From NCBI GenBank assembly GCA_021737785.1, contig JAIPDI010000005.1, positions 1 to 64,000 of the forward strand: DNA of 64,000 bases, in the 5' to 3' direction. This document shows, in pieces, positions 8,701 through 17,800 of the stretch. The stretch's first letter is position 1, and the number at the start of each line of letters is the position of its first letter. The stretch comes from Deltaproteobacteria bacterium. GTDB lineage: Bacteria > Desulfobacterota > DSM-4660 > Desulfatiglandales > Desulfatiglandaceae. The position numbers and the translations under genes were made by a program. The notes beneath the pieces are model-generated. The model ran no database searches. It was not told where the DNA came from and worked only from the letters and a program-made list of their open reading frames with translations.

Positions 8701-10032
8701 ATGATTCGACTTATTGTATTTTTGTTTTTCATGGTCTGCGGGCCGGGATTCGCGGCAGCCGAACAAGCACATATGTCCCCTTCCCTCCATGGGGGAATTG
8801 ACAGCCTTTCCGCGTCTCTCATGAAGGAGATCGCCACCAGATACTTTGATTCTGAAAGCCGGCCGGTGATAAAGGTCGCTGTTTTTGACTTCACAGACCA
8901 GACGGGAAACATCACGGTCGGATCCCGGTACGTATCCAACCGGATCAGGATCGCCTTCGGGAACAGCCCCCAGTTTGATCTTTTACTCCCCCGGGAGCTT
9001 ACAGAGGGGGACCAGCTGTTCACTGCCGAGAACTTTGAAAAGGATGACCCCTTGAGAGAACGGGTAGTGGGTGAAATGAAGGCGGATGTCTATGTCTTCG
9101 GCCGGATCGATACATCCGCCGTGACAACCGTCGCCTGCCGGGTGGCGCTGTGGGGCATCACCCCCCCCTTTGATGATTTCAGCAAGATCGGCAGTCTTGG
9201 GGAATTGGAAGAGAAAGAAAGGGCAATACAGGAAGATGTCCTGGCTCCCCTGCCGTGGCGGGTGACCTTTTCCGCTTCGGGGCATGACTTCTTCAACCGG
9301 GTCCTGGTCAAGGCGGCCGGTGAAGAGGCGGGCATTGAGCGCAGGAACCTGGGTGAGGTGATTTTTCTGTCGCAGCCCATATGTGACGATCTCAATCTTT
9401 CCTGGCAGGTGAAGGCCGACGGCATGGTATATGACGTGCGCAAGGAGAGCGAGGCCGGAACCCTGCGCAGCCGCACCGGGCAGATGATGCAGAGCCGCGT
9501 AAAGAGCCTCGAAGCCCTGAAGGAACTCAGTTATATCATTAAAAATGTTGGATTCGTGGTAAAGGAAACCGGCGGCCCTGCATATCCTCTGGAATTCTAT
9601 ATTCTTCCCAAGAAGAGCGATTTCTACTTTGTTCCGTACCAGGAGGGAGAAACCGGACTCCGGTTCATGTACCTCTGGGGCAGGAGAGAGCTGAGCAAAA
9701 AGCCGTCCACCCATGAAAGCGGCAAGGGCTGGAAATTGCATGAAGCGGAACAGGATTACCGGAATGTTCTGCCGTTAGGCACCCATATGGCCACGGCCAC
9801 CCTGGATCCCATCGCCGAAAGCGAATACGGGTCCAAGAAACCCCGTTCAGAATATGTGTCGAGATTCAAATTCGATGTCCTGCCCGGGTTGAACATCTAT
9901 GTCATCAACTATGTGTTCCGCAGGGACCGGCCGGAGATCTTTGTGCGTCGTCTCGAGATCGACGGCTCCAGGGATGAACCGGTGCGGGCGGTAAAGCGGA
10001 TCACGGAGGTCTACCGGGTCTACGGGGAATAG
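8701..10032 (+). CDS. exported protein of unknown function between pilP and pilQ, CsgG/FlgO-like N-terminus
   Basis: 443 residues with a signal peptide (IRLIVFLFFMVCGPGFAAA, cleaved before EQAH). I do not recognise the whole protein. Residues about 55-140 read VIKVAVFDFTDQTGN, then SNRIRIAF and ADVYVFGRID, which resembles the start of CsgG/FlgO/TolB-N-like folds (IAVxDFxDxSGN, then a GADxxVxG strand). The rest has no recognisable motif and carries many aromatic residues. The ATG at 8701 is preferred to the GTG just before it, with GAGGG upstream. Its place inside the pilMNOPQ series suggests an envelope role with the secretin; this is inference. Confidence 0.6.
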   Translation: MIRLIVFLFFMVCGPGFAAAEQAHMSPSLHGGIDSLSASLMKEIATRYFDSESRPVIKVAVFDFTDQTGNITVGSRYVSNRIRIAFGNSPQFDLLLPRELTEGDQLFTAENFEKDDPLRERVVGEMKADVYVFGRIDTSAVTTVACRVALWGITPPFDDFSKIGSLGELEEKERAIQEDVLAPLPWRVTFSASGHDFFNRVLVKAAGEEAGIERRNLGEVIFLSQPICDDLNLSWQVKADGMVYDVRKESEAGTLRSRTGQMMQSRVKSLEALKELSYIIKNVGFVVKETGGPAYPLEFYILPKKSDFYFVPYQEGETGLRFMYLWGRRELSKKPSTHESGKGWKLHEAEQDYRNVLPLGTHMATATLDPIAESEYGSKKPRSEYVSRFKFDVLPGLNIYVINYVFRRDRPEIFVRRLEIDGSRDEPVRAVKRITEVYRVYGE

Positions 10033-10087
10033 CCGGGAAAAGTGACCGGAGCGAATTCATGCGGTACTACCACAACCAAAAAAATAT

Positions 10088-10225
10088 CTCACACAAAGAC
10101 ACGAAGCCACAGAGAAATTCTTTTTGGGTATTTATCATTGACCCATTTTTGGTTTTTTCTTTGCCTGCCCCGTGAAACCTTTTTTTCTTTTGTTTCACCG
10201 GGGTGTCTCTGTGCCTCCGTGTGAG
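10088..10225. repeat. CTCACAC-family palindromic repeat, reversed copy
   Basis: Starts CTCACACAAAGACACGAAGC and ends GTGCCTCCGTGTGAG, which is the reverse complement of the usual unit. It includes the inner hairpin CCCCGTGAAAC...GTTTCACCGGGG. It lies immediately before pilQ. Confidence 0.8.
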
Positions 10226-10253
10226 TCATTGGTTTTAAAGGAGGATATCATTG

Positions 10254-12644
10254 ATGAACCTGGATGTTGGTAGGATGTTCCGGAGCGGGCTCAGCCTGCT
10301 GGTCGTTGTTTCAGGGGTGTTCATGGGCGCCTGTTCCACGCCTCCCGATACGACGACGGACGTGGCGGATAAGACCCCTGGGTTGGCGGTGATCGAGTCT
10401 GCGCGCACAGAGGCAACGCAGCACCAGGCCGTGATCACCTTCGTCTGTTCCGAAGCGACCGCCTATGGAAAACCCCACGCGCTGACCGATCCCGCCCGCC
10501 TCTATTTCGAGATTCAAGGGAGACCGGCGCCTGACCTCCCCCTCCGCCAGGTGCTCAAGGCAGGCCCTGTAAAAGAGATCCGCATCCAGGAGAAGACCCC
10601 GGGAAAAACCTCGGTGGTGGTCTATGCCAGGCACGAGATGACCCAGACCCGGCTGACGAGGAAGGACAAGGACATCGTCCTCGAGGTTATCCCGGCCTCG
10701 CCGGAAGCCAAGAGAGCGGAGGTCGGGTCGCCTCCCCCTGCGCCGCCGGCCCCGGCCCTGCCGCAGATCATGGATGTGGCAGTGACCCAGCGCCCCGGAA
10801 ACCGGACCCGGCTCAGCATCACCACAGACAAACGGGTCGACTATGATGTGAAATTGGACGGCACAACTCTGATCGTGGACCTCAAGAACGGCACCATCCA
10901 GCCGGAGCTGATGAAAAGAATCGATTCCGAACATGCCGAAGGAGCGGTCCAGCGGGTCCAGGCCTTTTATTCCGCACTGGACCGTCACGTATCCTTGAGG
11001 GTGGGGTTAAGACAACTGATCCCCTATCACATCACCCGTGAGGGCACGGAATTGAATATCGACTTTGATTCGGTTCAGGTGGAGACCGCCCGGGAAAGAA
11101 GGCCGGAACCCCTCGCATCGGAACAGCGGGTGCAGACTCCTGAGACAACTCCCGTGCGTCCGCCCCATACCCAGGCGGAAACACCGGAGACAGGGTCCCC
11201 CGAAGGAATCGAGATGCGGGCCGGGCTCTTTGAGGCCACATCCAAACAATATGCGGGCCAGAGGATGAGCTTTGATTTTGTGGATACGGATATCCGGAAC
11301 ATCCTCCAGCTGGTATCCGAGGTGGCCGGGATCAATATCGTCTGGGGCAGCGACGTGGAGGGAAAGATTTCCATGAAGCTGGACAACATCCCCTGGGACC
11401 AGGCCCTTGAAATGATCCTCAGGCCCAACGGCCTGACTTACCAGATCGAAGACGATGTTCTCTGGGTGGTGCCCAAGGAAAAACTGCGGGACCTGGAGAT
11501 CAAGGAAGGAAAGCGGAAAGGGGCCCTCCTGGCATCCAAGAGACTCCAGGGAGTCTTTGAGGCCAAGATCGTCGAGTTCATCCTCATCCGGCACCGAAAG
11601 GCCTCGGATATCTTCAGGATGCTGGTGGGCGACAAGGATGCCGACCCGCCCATACCGCCTGCCCTGGATATCGAGGCCGCGGAATCCGAGGAAGAGGAGG
11701 AGGGGGAGGAGGAAAAGGGGAAGAAGGTAAAGATCGCCACCCTGGATCTCTACCTCTCCTACGATTCGGAAACCAATATGATCATCGCCAATGGGGTGCG
11801 GGCCAAGGTGGACAAGGTCAAGGAACTGATTGCCAAGCTCGACGTTGCGATGAAGCAGGTCCTGATCGAGGCCCGCATCGTGGAGGCCACTACCGGTTTT
11901 ACACGCGACCTCGGGGTACAGTGGCAGTCCCTGGATGGGAACCGGCCCGGCTTCAGGAACGACTGGATCAACACAGGGTCCAATTTCAGCGGGGCAACGC
12001 AATTCTCCACCAACGCACCTGCCAACTGGACGCCCAACATCGGCCTTGCCTTCGGCTGGCTCACCGGCGGGGGCCTGGGCGCCATATCCATTGACGCATC
12101 CCTGGCCCTGGGGGAGAGCGATAACAAGGCGCACATCATCTCGGCCCCCAAGGTCCTGACCGTGAACGGCGGAGAGGCGTATATCGAACGAGGAACCATC
12201 CAGTATTTCCCGGTCAGCACCCTGGATACCATCGATTTTAAAGAGATCCCCGCGGTGCTCTCTCTCAAGGTCAATCCCACTGTGAGCGCCGATAATTCCC
12301 ATGTCACCATGGTGGTAGAGGTTACGGATGACCAGCCGAGTCCGGAAACGACAACCGTCCAGTCATCCAGTACAGCCGACGACAGGCAGGAGGTTTCGTC
12401 CCCTGCCGGAAGGACCACTAAGAAGATCACCAGTACGCTGATGGTCAGGACCGGGGATACCATTGTCATCGGCGGGATTTATCAGAAGGCGGACAGGGTT
12501 GTAGATTCAGGGGTTCCGTTCCTCAAGGATGTCCCTTTACTGGGCTGGCTCTTCAAGGCGCAATACGATACCCGGGAGCGGACTGAACTCCTCATATTCC
12601 TGACGCCCACGGTGGTGGATCCCCTGAGAACGACGGGCGGCTGA
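10254..12644 (+). CDS. pilQ: type IV pilus secretin PilQ
   Basis: Outer-membrane secretin (796 residues), the pore through which the pilus passes. The N-terminus is a lipoprotein signal with lipobox VFMGAC. Two AMIN-like domains (about 45-130 and 165-280) bind peptidoglycan in this family. The STN/N0 domain is MSFDFVDTDIRNILQLVSEVAG (residues about 335-400), followed by the N1 domain with an acidic insertion rich in Glu (about 475-495). The secretin domain carries PKVLTVNGGEAYIERG, VRTGDTIVIGGIY and FLKDVPLLGWLF. AAAGGAGG lies 10 bases before the ATG at 10254; a TTG 3 bases earlier is an alternative start. Confidence 0.95.
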   Translation: MNLDVGRMFRSGLSLLVVVSGVFMGACSTPPDTTTDVADKTPGLAVIESARTEATQHQAVITFVCSEATAYGKPHALTDPARLYFEIQGRPAPDLPLRQVLKAGPVKEIRIQEKTPGKTSVVVYARHEMTQTRLTRKDKDIVLEVIPASPEAKRAEVGSPPPAPPAPALPQIMDVAVTQRPGNRTRLSITTDKRVDYDVKLDGTTLIVDLKNGTIQPELMKRIDSEHAEGAVQRVQAFYSALDRHVSLRVGLRQLIPYHITREGTELNIDFDSVQVETARERRPEPLASEQRVQTPETTPVRPPHTQAETPETGSPEGIEMRAGLFEATSKQYAGQRMSFDFVDTDIRNILQLVSEVAGINIVWGSDVEGKISMKLDNIPWDQALEMILRPNGLTYQIEDDVLWVVPKEKLRDLEIKEGKRKGALLASKRLQGVFEAKIVEFILIRHRKASDIFRMLVGDKDADPPIPPALDIEAAESEEEEEGEEEKGKKVKIATLDLYLSYDSETNMIIANGVRAKVDKVKELIAKLDVAMKQVLIEARIVEATTGFTRDLGVQWQSLDGNRPGFRNDWINTGSNFSGATQFSTNAPANWTPNIGLAFGWLTGGGLGAISIDASLALGESDNKAHIISAPKVLTVNGGEAYIERGTIQYFPVSTLDTIDFKEIPAVLSLKVNPTVSADNSHVTMVVEVTDDQPSPETTTVQSSSTADDRQEVSSPAGRTTKKITSTLMVRTGDTIVIGGIYQKADRVVDSGVPFLKDVPLLGWLFKAQYDTRERTELLIFLTPTVVDPLRTTGG

Positions 12645-12670
12645 TACAGCGTACCCGCAAACAAAAGTAT

Positions 12671-12768
12671 CTCACACAGAGACACAGAGACACAGAGACA
12701 CGTAGAAAGAAAAATATTGTTAATTATAACCCCAAAAGAAATCTCTGTGGCTTTTCGGCTTTGTGTGG
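12671..12768. repeat. CTCACAC-family palindromic repeat
   Basis: Left arm CTCACACAGAGACACAGAGA, right arm GGCTTTTCGGCTTTGTGTGG. It fills the space between pilQ and the TPR gene. Confidence 0.8.
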
Positions 12769-12780
12769 AAATAGAAAACC

Positions 12781-13545
12781 ATGAACGCTTTTAGGAAACA
12801 ACATCTTCTCATGATTCTTGCCCTTGGCCTCCTCCTTGCCTGCGGGATTGGGTGTGCGACCAATCGGGTGGACACAAAGAAACGGGCCAAGGCCCTTCAG
12901 GATATGGGCAATGCCATGGCCGTGCAGGGCGACTTGCGCGGGGCACTTGGAAAGCTATTGGAGGCGGTCAAATTGGACCCCGACAACGTGGACCTGAATC
13001 ATCAGATCGCCATTGTCCTGCGGAATCTGGGGCAATATGATCTTTCTCTCAAATATTTCCAGCGCACCCTGGCCCTCAATCCCAAATTTTCAGAGGCCCG
13101 GAACAACCTGGGTACCCTCTATCTCCTGATGGAAAGGTGGGACCCGGCCATTGCCTGTTTTAAAGAGGCTGTCAGCGACATCCTTTACAACACGCCCCAG
13201 TATGCCTACAACAACATGGGGTATGCCTATTATCGGAAAGGCGACTACGACAGGGCTGTCGAGTACTACACCCAGGCATTGAGTGCGTCCCGTTGCTACA
13301 TTGTGGCCTATTCCAATCTGGCCCGGGCTTATGAGGCAAAAGGGGATCTGGATCAGGCGGTCGCCGCCTACCATCAGGCTGTTTTTTGCGCACCAAAGGA
13401 TGCAGCGACGCATCTGGAACTGGCCAAGGTCCTGTTGAAACAGGGAAAGAAAAAAGAGGCCAAAGAGGAACTGGACCTGACCATCTGGGCGGATCCCACG
13501 GGCCGGGAGGCCAATGAGGCACGGAACTTGCTGAAAGATTTGTGA
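12781..13545 (+). CDS. TPR lipoprotein, PilW/PilF-like pilotin candidate
   Basis: 254 residues with a hydrophobic signal ending in LLLACGIGC; either Cys could be the lipidated residue. The mature protein is about six tetratricopeptide repeats, e.g. AVKLDPDNVDLNHQIAIVLR and ALNPKFSEARNNLGTLY. Lipid-anchored TPR proteins (PilF/PilW) carry secretin monomers to the outer membrane, and its place behind pilQ fits that job. TPR architecture alone does not prove it. One CTCACAC-type repeat separates it from pilQ, and another begins at its stop codon. Confidence 0.75.
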   Translation: MNAFRKQHLLMILALGLLLACGIGCATNRVDTKKRAKALQDMGNAMAVQGDLRGALGKLLEAVKLDPDNVDLNHQIAIVLRNLGQYDLSLKYFQRTLALNPKFSEARNNLGTLYLLMERWDPAIACFKEAVSDILYNTPQYAYNNMGYAYYRKGDYDRAVEYYTQALSASRCYIVAYSNLARAYEAKGDLDQAVAAYHQAVFCAPKDAATHLELAKVLLKQGKKKEAKEELDLTIWADPTGREANEARNLLKDL

Positions 13546-13683
13546 CTCACACCCCGGTGAAACAACAGAAAAGGATGGTTTCACGGGGCAGGCAGAGGCA
13601 CAGAGACACAAAGAAAACCAAAAAACAGAACATGTTAAGACCATAAAAGCAAAACCCTTTGTGGCTTCGTGGCTTTGTGTGAG
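13546..13683. repeat. CTCACAC-family repeat with inner hairpin
   Basis: Begins directly at the stop of the TPR gene (CTCACACCCCGGTGAAAC), includes GGTTTCACGGGGCAGGC, and ends GTGGCTTTGTGTGAG. Its right end abuts the truncated DUF4258 reading frame, so it may have replaced the 5' part of that gene. Confidence 0.8.
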
Positions 13684-13691
13684 AATAAAAC

Positions 13692-13877
13692 ATTGAACAT
13701 TATCCAACTGATAAACCATATCCAAGTTGTCTGATTTACGGGCAGACCTTTGGGGGAGATCCTGTCCACTCTGTGTGGGCTTTCAACGATGACAATCAGT
13801 GGGCTGTACTCATCACCGTATATCGTCCGGACTGTCAACGGTGGATCGATTTTCGAAAGAGGAGATTAGAAACGTGA
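13692..13877 (+). pseudogene. 5'-truncated DUF4258 (putative toxin) gene
   Basis: An open frame of about 62 codons without ATG, GTG or TTG at its head. It reads EHYPTDKPYPSCLIYG, then DPVHSVWAFNDDNQWAVLIT and VYRPDCQRWIDFRKRRLE. This is the C-terminal half of DUF4258 proteins, which pair with YgiT-type zinc-finger genes. The N-terminal half is missing exactly where the CTCACAC repeat ends. Its TGA overlaps the ATG of the next gene (TGATG), the usual coupling in such pairs. The only possible starts are non-standard (ATT at 13692, CTG at 13731), so I call it a remnant. It was deduced by direct translation. Confidence 0.75.
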
Positions 13878-14152
13878 TGCCTTTTGATAAATGCCCGATT
13901 TGCGGCGGGGAACTGGAAGAAAGAGAAGTGGAAAAGCTTTTGCGCGGCGGCGATCACACTGCCGTTGTGAAGGTACAGGCAGAGGTCTGCCTCCACTGTG
14001 GCGAGCGACTATATCCTGTTGAAACTGTAAGATTATTTGAGAATATCAGGAACCGATTAAAAAGAGAACAACTCTCAGGGTTTCTCCCTTTGGGACAGCT
14101 ATTCATGGTGGATAAAAGTCGTCTTGACATGATAACGCCACCCGATTGTTAG
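13877..14152 (+). CDS. YgiT-type zinc-finger protein (MqsA-like antitoxin N-terminal domain)
   Basis: A 91-residue protein with two CxxC pairs, CPICGG (residues 6-11) and CLHCGE, matching the YgiT/MqsA zinc-binding N-terminal domain. The helix after it (VETVRLFENIRNRLKREQ) is typical of the YgiT subgroup. The ATG at 13877 overlaps the stop of the truncated DUF4258 frame, and GAGGAGA lies upstream. A longer open frame begins at 13799, but that part overlaps the toxin in another frame. As the presumed toxin is broken, this is an orphan antitoxin-like gene. Confidence 0.82.
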   Translation: MPFDKCPICGGELEEREVEKLLRGGDHTAVVKVQAEVCLHCGERLYPVETVRLFENIRNRLKREQLSGFLPLGQLFMVDKSRLDMITPPDC

Positions 14153-14184
14153 GGAAATCGGTGTGAAAATAAAAACAACGATGA

Positions 14185-14278
14185 CTCACACGGAGGCACA
14201 GAGACACAAAGAAAACCAAAAACAGAATATGTTAAACCCAAAAGAAAAACCCTTTGTGGCTTCGTGGTTTTGTGTGAG
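14185..14278. repeat. CTCACAC-family palindromic repeat
   Basis: Left arm CTCACACGGAGGCACAGAGA, right arm TTCGTGGTTTTGTGTGAG. It sits directly before the GxxExxY gene; a partner copy sits directly after that gene. Confidence 0.85.
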
Positions 14279-14286
14279 AATAGAAA

Positions 14287-14670
14287 ATGAAGGAAAATGA
14301 GATCGGGGCGATTGTCGTAGATTGTGCCGTGATGCTCCACAGGGAGCTTGGCCCCGGACTGCTCGAGATCGTATACGAGGTTTTGCTTGCCCACCTGATC
14401 CAGGAGAGGGGATTACATGTGGAACGGCAGGTTCCGATCCCCATAGAGTTTCACGGAATTCGGTTTGATGAAGGTTTTCGTGCGGACATGCTTGTAGAGA
14501 GAAAGGTAATCCTGGAATTGAAGTCAGTGGAAAACATCAATAAGGCGCATAAGAAACAGGTCCTCACCTATCTGAGGCTGACGGGCCTGAAGCTGGGTTA
14601 CCTGCTCAATTTTGGACAAGCGTTGATGAAGGACGGCATCTTTCGGATCGTGAACGGCACTCTTGAATAA
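14287..14670 (+). CDS. GxxExxY protein (PD-(D/E)XK-like fold)
   Basis: A 127-residue protein with the naming motif GLLEIVYE (residues 20-27) and a nuclease-like core in which Asp of FRADMLV is followed by ELKSVE (E-x-K), as in the PD-(D/E)XK superfamily. The family is widespread in environmental bacteria and has no established function. The gene is enclosed on both sides by copies of the CTCACAC repeat, and its ATG lies 8 bases after the left copy, with no clear ribosome site except GAATAGAAA. This placement suggests that it travelled or was duplicated with the repeats. Confidence 0.85.
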   Translation: MKENEIGAIVVDCAVMLHRELGPGLLEIVYEVLLAHLIQERGLHVERQVPIPIEFHGIRFDEGFRADMLVERKVILELKSVENINKAHKKQVLTYLRLTGLKLGYLLNFGQALMKDGIFRIVNGTLE

Positions 14671-14690
14671 AAACCCATAACTCACACAGA

Positions 14691-14848
14691 GGCACAAAGA
14701 CACCCCGGTGAAACAAAAGAAAAAAAGGTTTCACGGGGCAGGCAAAGAAAAACCAAAAATAGGTCTATGACAAACCCAAAAAGAATTTCTCTGCGGCTTT
14801 GTGGCTTTGTTTACCCCGTAGCTTCGGAAAATGGTACTGGGGTGTGAG
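14691..14848. repeat. CTCACAC-family repeat with extra segment
   Basis: Left arm CTCACACAGAGGCACAAAGA, inner hairpin CCCCGGTGAAAC...GGTTTCACGGGG, and right arm GGCTTTGTGGCTTTGT. An extra 30 or so bases (TTACCCCGTAGCTTCGG...) precede the final GTGTGAG. Confidence 0.75.
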
Positions 14849-14874
14849 AATAAAAAAAATGCTGGGGAGGGGTT

Positions 14875-17800
14875 ATGCATAAAAATGGAATGTTTCGGAC
14901 GACGTTGGCGGGTGTTGCACTGTTCAGCCTTCTTTTACTTCTGGCCTCGTGCGGCGGCGGCGGGGACGATTCCGGAGGCGCGGCCGGCACTACCGGGACG
15001 ATCACACTTGTGGCCGATGTCACCAGCATCCCGGCGGATGGGGTTAGTTCGGCCAACATCAGAGCGACAGTAAGAGACAGCGCCGGCAACCCGGTCCGTC
15101 ACTACACCGACGTTACGTTTACCACCACCCTGGGCCGCTTCGAAAACGGCAGCACCAGCTACACCATGCAGACCCAGCCCCCCCTTGATGAAAAAGGGTG
15201 GCCGGACAAGTCAGCCCCCCCCACCGGCATTGCGGATGCCGCCTTGATCGCAAGCACCACGGCAGGGACTGCGAAGGTCACGGTAAGTTCAAGCGGTGTG
15301 ACCCAGTCCATAAACATCCAGATAGTCGGTGGATTGGTGGCTGAGATATCCCTCAGCGCATCCTCAGGGACTGTAAGATCGGATAATTCCGATACCACAA
15401 CCATTACGGCCAAGGTCCTGGATGTAAACAACGCGGCCCTCAAAGACACTACCGTATCATTCAGGGCATCGGACGGGACATTAAGCGCCCCGAGTGCTGT
15501 TACGGATGAAAACGGAGAGGCCACCGTCATATTTTCAGCCGGCAATATGGACAAGGGCAACAGGATAAGCACCATCACCGCAACTTCCGGAACGGTTTCC
15601 AGGCAGATACTTATCACGGTCGCCGGAACCACTCTCGGCCTCCAGACAGATTATACGAATCTGGAAATTGAAGCACCTGTCGGCAGTTTCGGAGCAGCCA
15701 ACGATACGGCCACCCTCACCATTACTGCCACGGATGCCGGAAAGAATCCCATTTACAATGCCCATCTTACCGTAAGCGTGGACCCATCTTCCACAGGCAA
15801 TGTCTTGCTTTCAATCACCGGCGGCTACACCGACTCCAAAGGGGAACTGGTGGTTAAAGTAACAGGCAAGGCAAAAGGGAATGTGATCGTCAGGGTGGAA
15901 GGGTTGGGGACCACTGCTACCCAAGCCTACACCGTCGGCATAACCGGAGAAATATTCAGTATTACGAGTCCGGACCAGGACCCCTATGACCTCCAAAAAG
16001 GCGAGAACCTCACGGTTGTGGTAACGGCGCCCACCCAGACCCAGGTAATTTTTGCAACGACCTGCGGCGCCTGGGACGGGGGGATCTCGGCAGTGGTTAC
16101 AAAGGCCGTTGCAAACAAAGAGGCCTCGGCCGTGCTCAATTCAAGCGACGCGTGCGTTGCTACTGTTCAGGTCTATGACGCAGATAATCCCAATACATCG
16201 GATTCGATAAAGGTTAATATATTCCTCCCGGCGGATGCAGCATCCCGGATATATCTGCAGGCGGGCGCCTATGTGGTGGCCAAGTCCACCGGGGGCGTAA
16301 GCAATACGGTCGCCCTGGAGGCACTGGTCAGAGACGACTCTTTTCAGATTGTGCCCAATGTGCCGGTCTCGTTCAGCATCGCCGATTCCACAGGCGGGGG
16401 AGAATTTGTTTCGCCGCCCCTGGCGTACACCCTGGAGGGAACCGGCAAGGCCGAGGCCACATTTACCTCCGGCTCGATGAGTTCAGGTGCACAAGGGGTA
16501 ACGGTAAACGCTGCGGTGGTCGGGAAACCGGAGGTCGCCGACAGTATACGCATCGTCATCGGAGGCACTGCCGCCTCGGTCGTCATCGGACAGAGCACTT
16601 CCATTGAATCCATAAACAGCGATACCTCCTATAGACTGCCGATGACTGCGCAGGTGGTGGATTCGAACGGCAACCCGGTGCCGGACGCAAGGATTTCTCT
16701 GCAGCTCTGGCCGAAATATTACAGAACAGGGGTATGGATACCGGAAACCATCGGTAATACCAATTGTTTTCCAGAGGTTACCAATGAATATCCCAACGAG
16801 GACGATACATTTCCCGGCACCGCCTTTTACCGAAATCTTATTCTGGATACTGGAGAAGACAGAAACGGAGACGGTCAGCTTACTCCTTCCAGCTCTGCCG
16901 CGGGATCCCTCCCCGCCGAGGTGGTGGCAGACAGCACCGGCGTGGCCTCCTTTGACCTGATCTACCCCAAATCATCCGCGGTGTGGATCCTGGCTGAACT
17001 CACCGCGAGCACCCTGGTGGTGGGGTCCGAGACCCGGTCCAAGACTGAATTCGTTCTCCCCTATTTGCAGTCGGACGCACAGTCATGTTCCCTCCCCGAC
17101 TCCCCGTACAATACTTCAGTGCCAACCATGGAGATCGTGGTTACCGCCACGCCGGATGAAGTCTATCCGGATGAAGGGTTAAGCACCAGTTCGATCAGGG
17201 CATTGGTGACCCAGCTGGACCAGCCTGCTCCGGACGGCACCCGCGTCAGCTTTGCCATCGTATCGGGTACCGGTGGATTCAACTCCACGTTGACGTTAAC
17301 CGAGATTTTCGCCACTACCATCGCCGGTCAGGCGGGCGTTACCTATTATTCCGGCGGTAGACCGGGGGATGTGACGATCAGGGCTACCCTGGCTGACGGG
17401 ACCACCGCCACTGTGGATCTCAAGTTGACCAGAGGGGCCGGTGAACCGTTTAATATCGATCTGCAATTCTTCCCTCCGGAACTCTCCGCAGACGGCGGGG
17501 ACAGCCAAAGTTATGTCAGGGCGGACGTTACGGACGACGAGGGGTTTCCCGTACTTGACAATACCCTCATCACCTTTGCCATCATAGAGGGTTCCGGGGC
17601 ATTTGGAAGTCCCTTCCCTACGGGTTTAAACGAAGTCACCACGCTTACCACGGCAGGCATCGCCAGTGTGATTTATTATTCCGGCTCCACCCCCGGCGAT
17701 GTGCTGATCAGGGCCCAGGCGGATAACGGCAGCTTTGCTGAGGAAGTGCTGGCTCTGGTCGAGGTCATCGGATCTATGACCCTTACGGCCAGCCCGGCCA

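Noticed and set aside
11007-12302. 431-residue minus-strand open frame over pilQ
   Set aside because: Antisense shadow of the secretin; high-GC third-position bias keeps this frame open.
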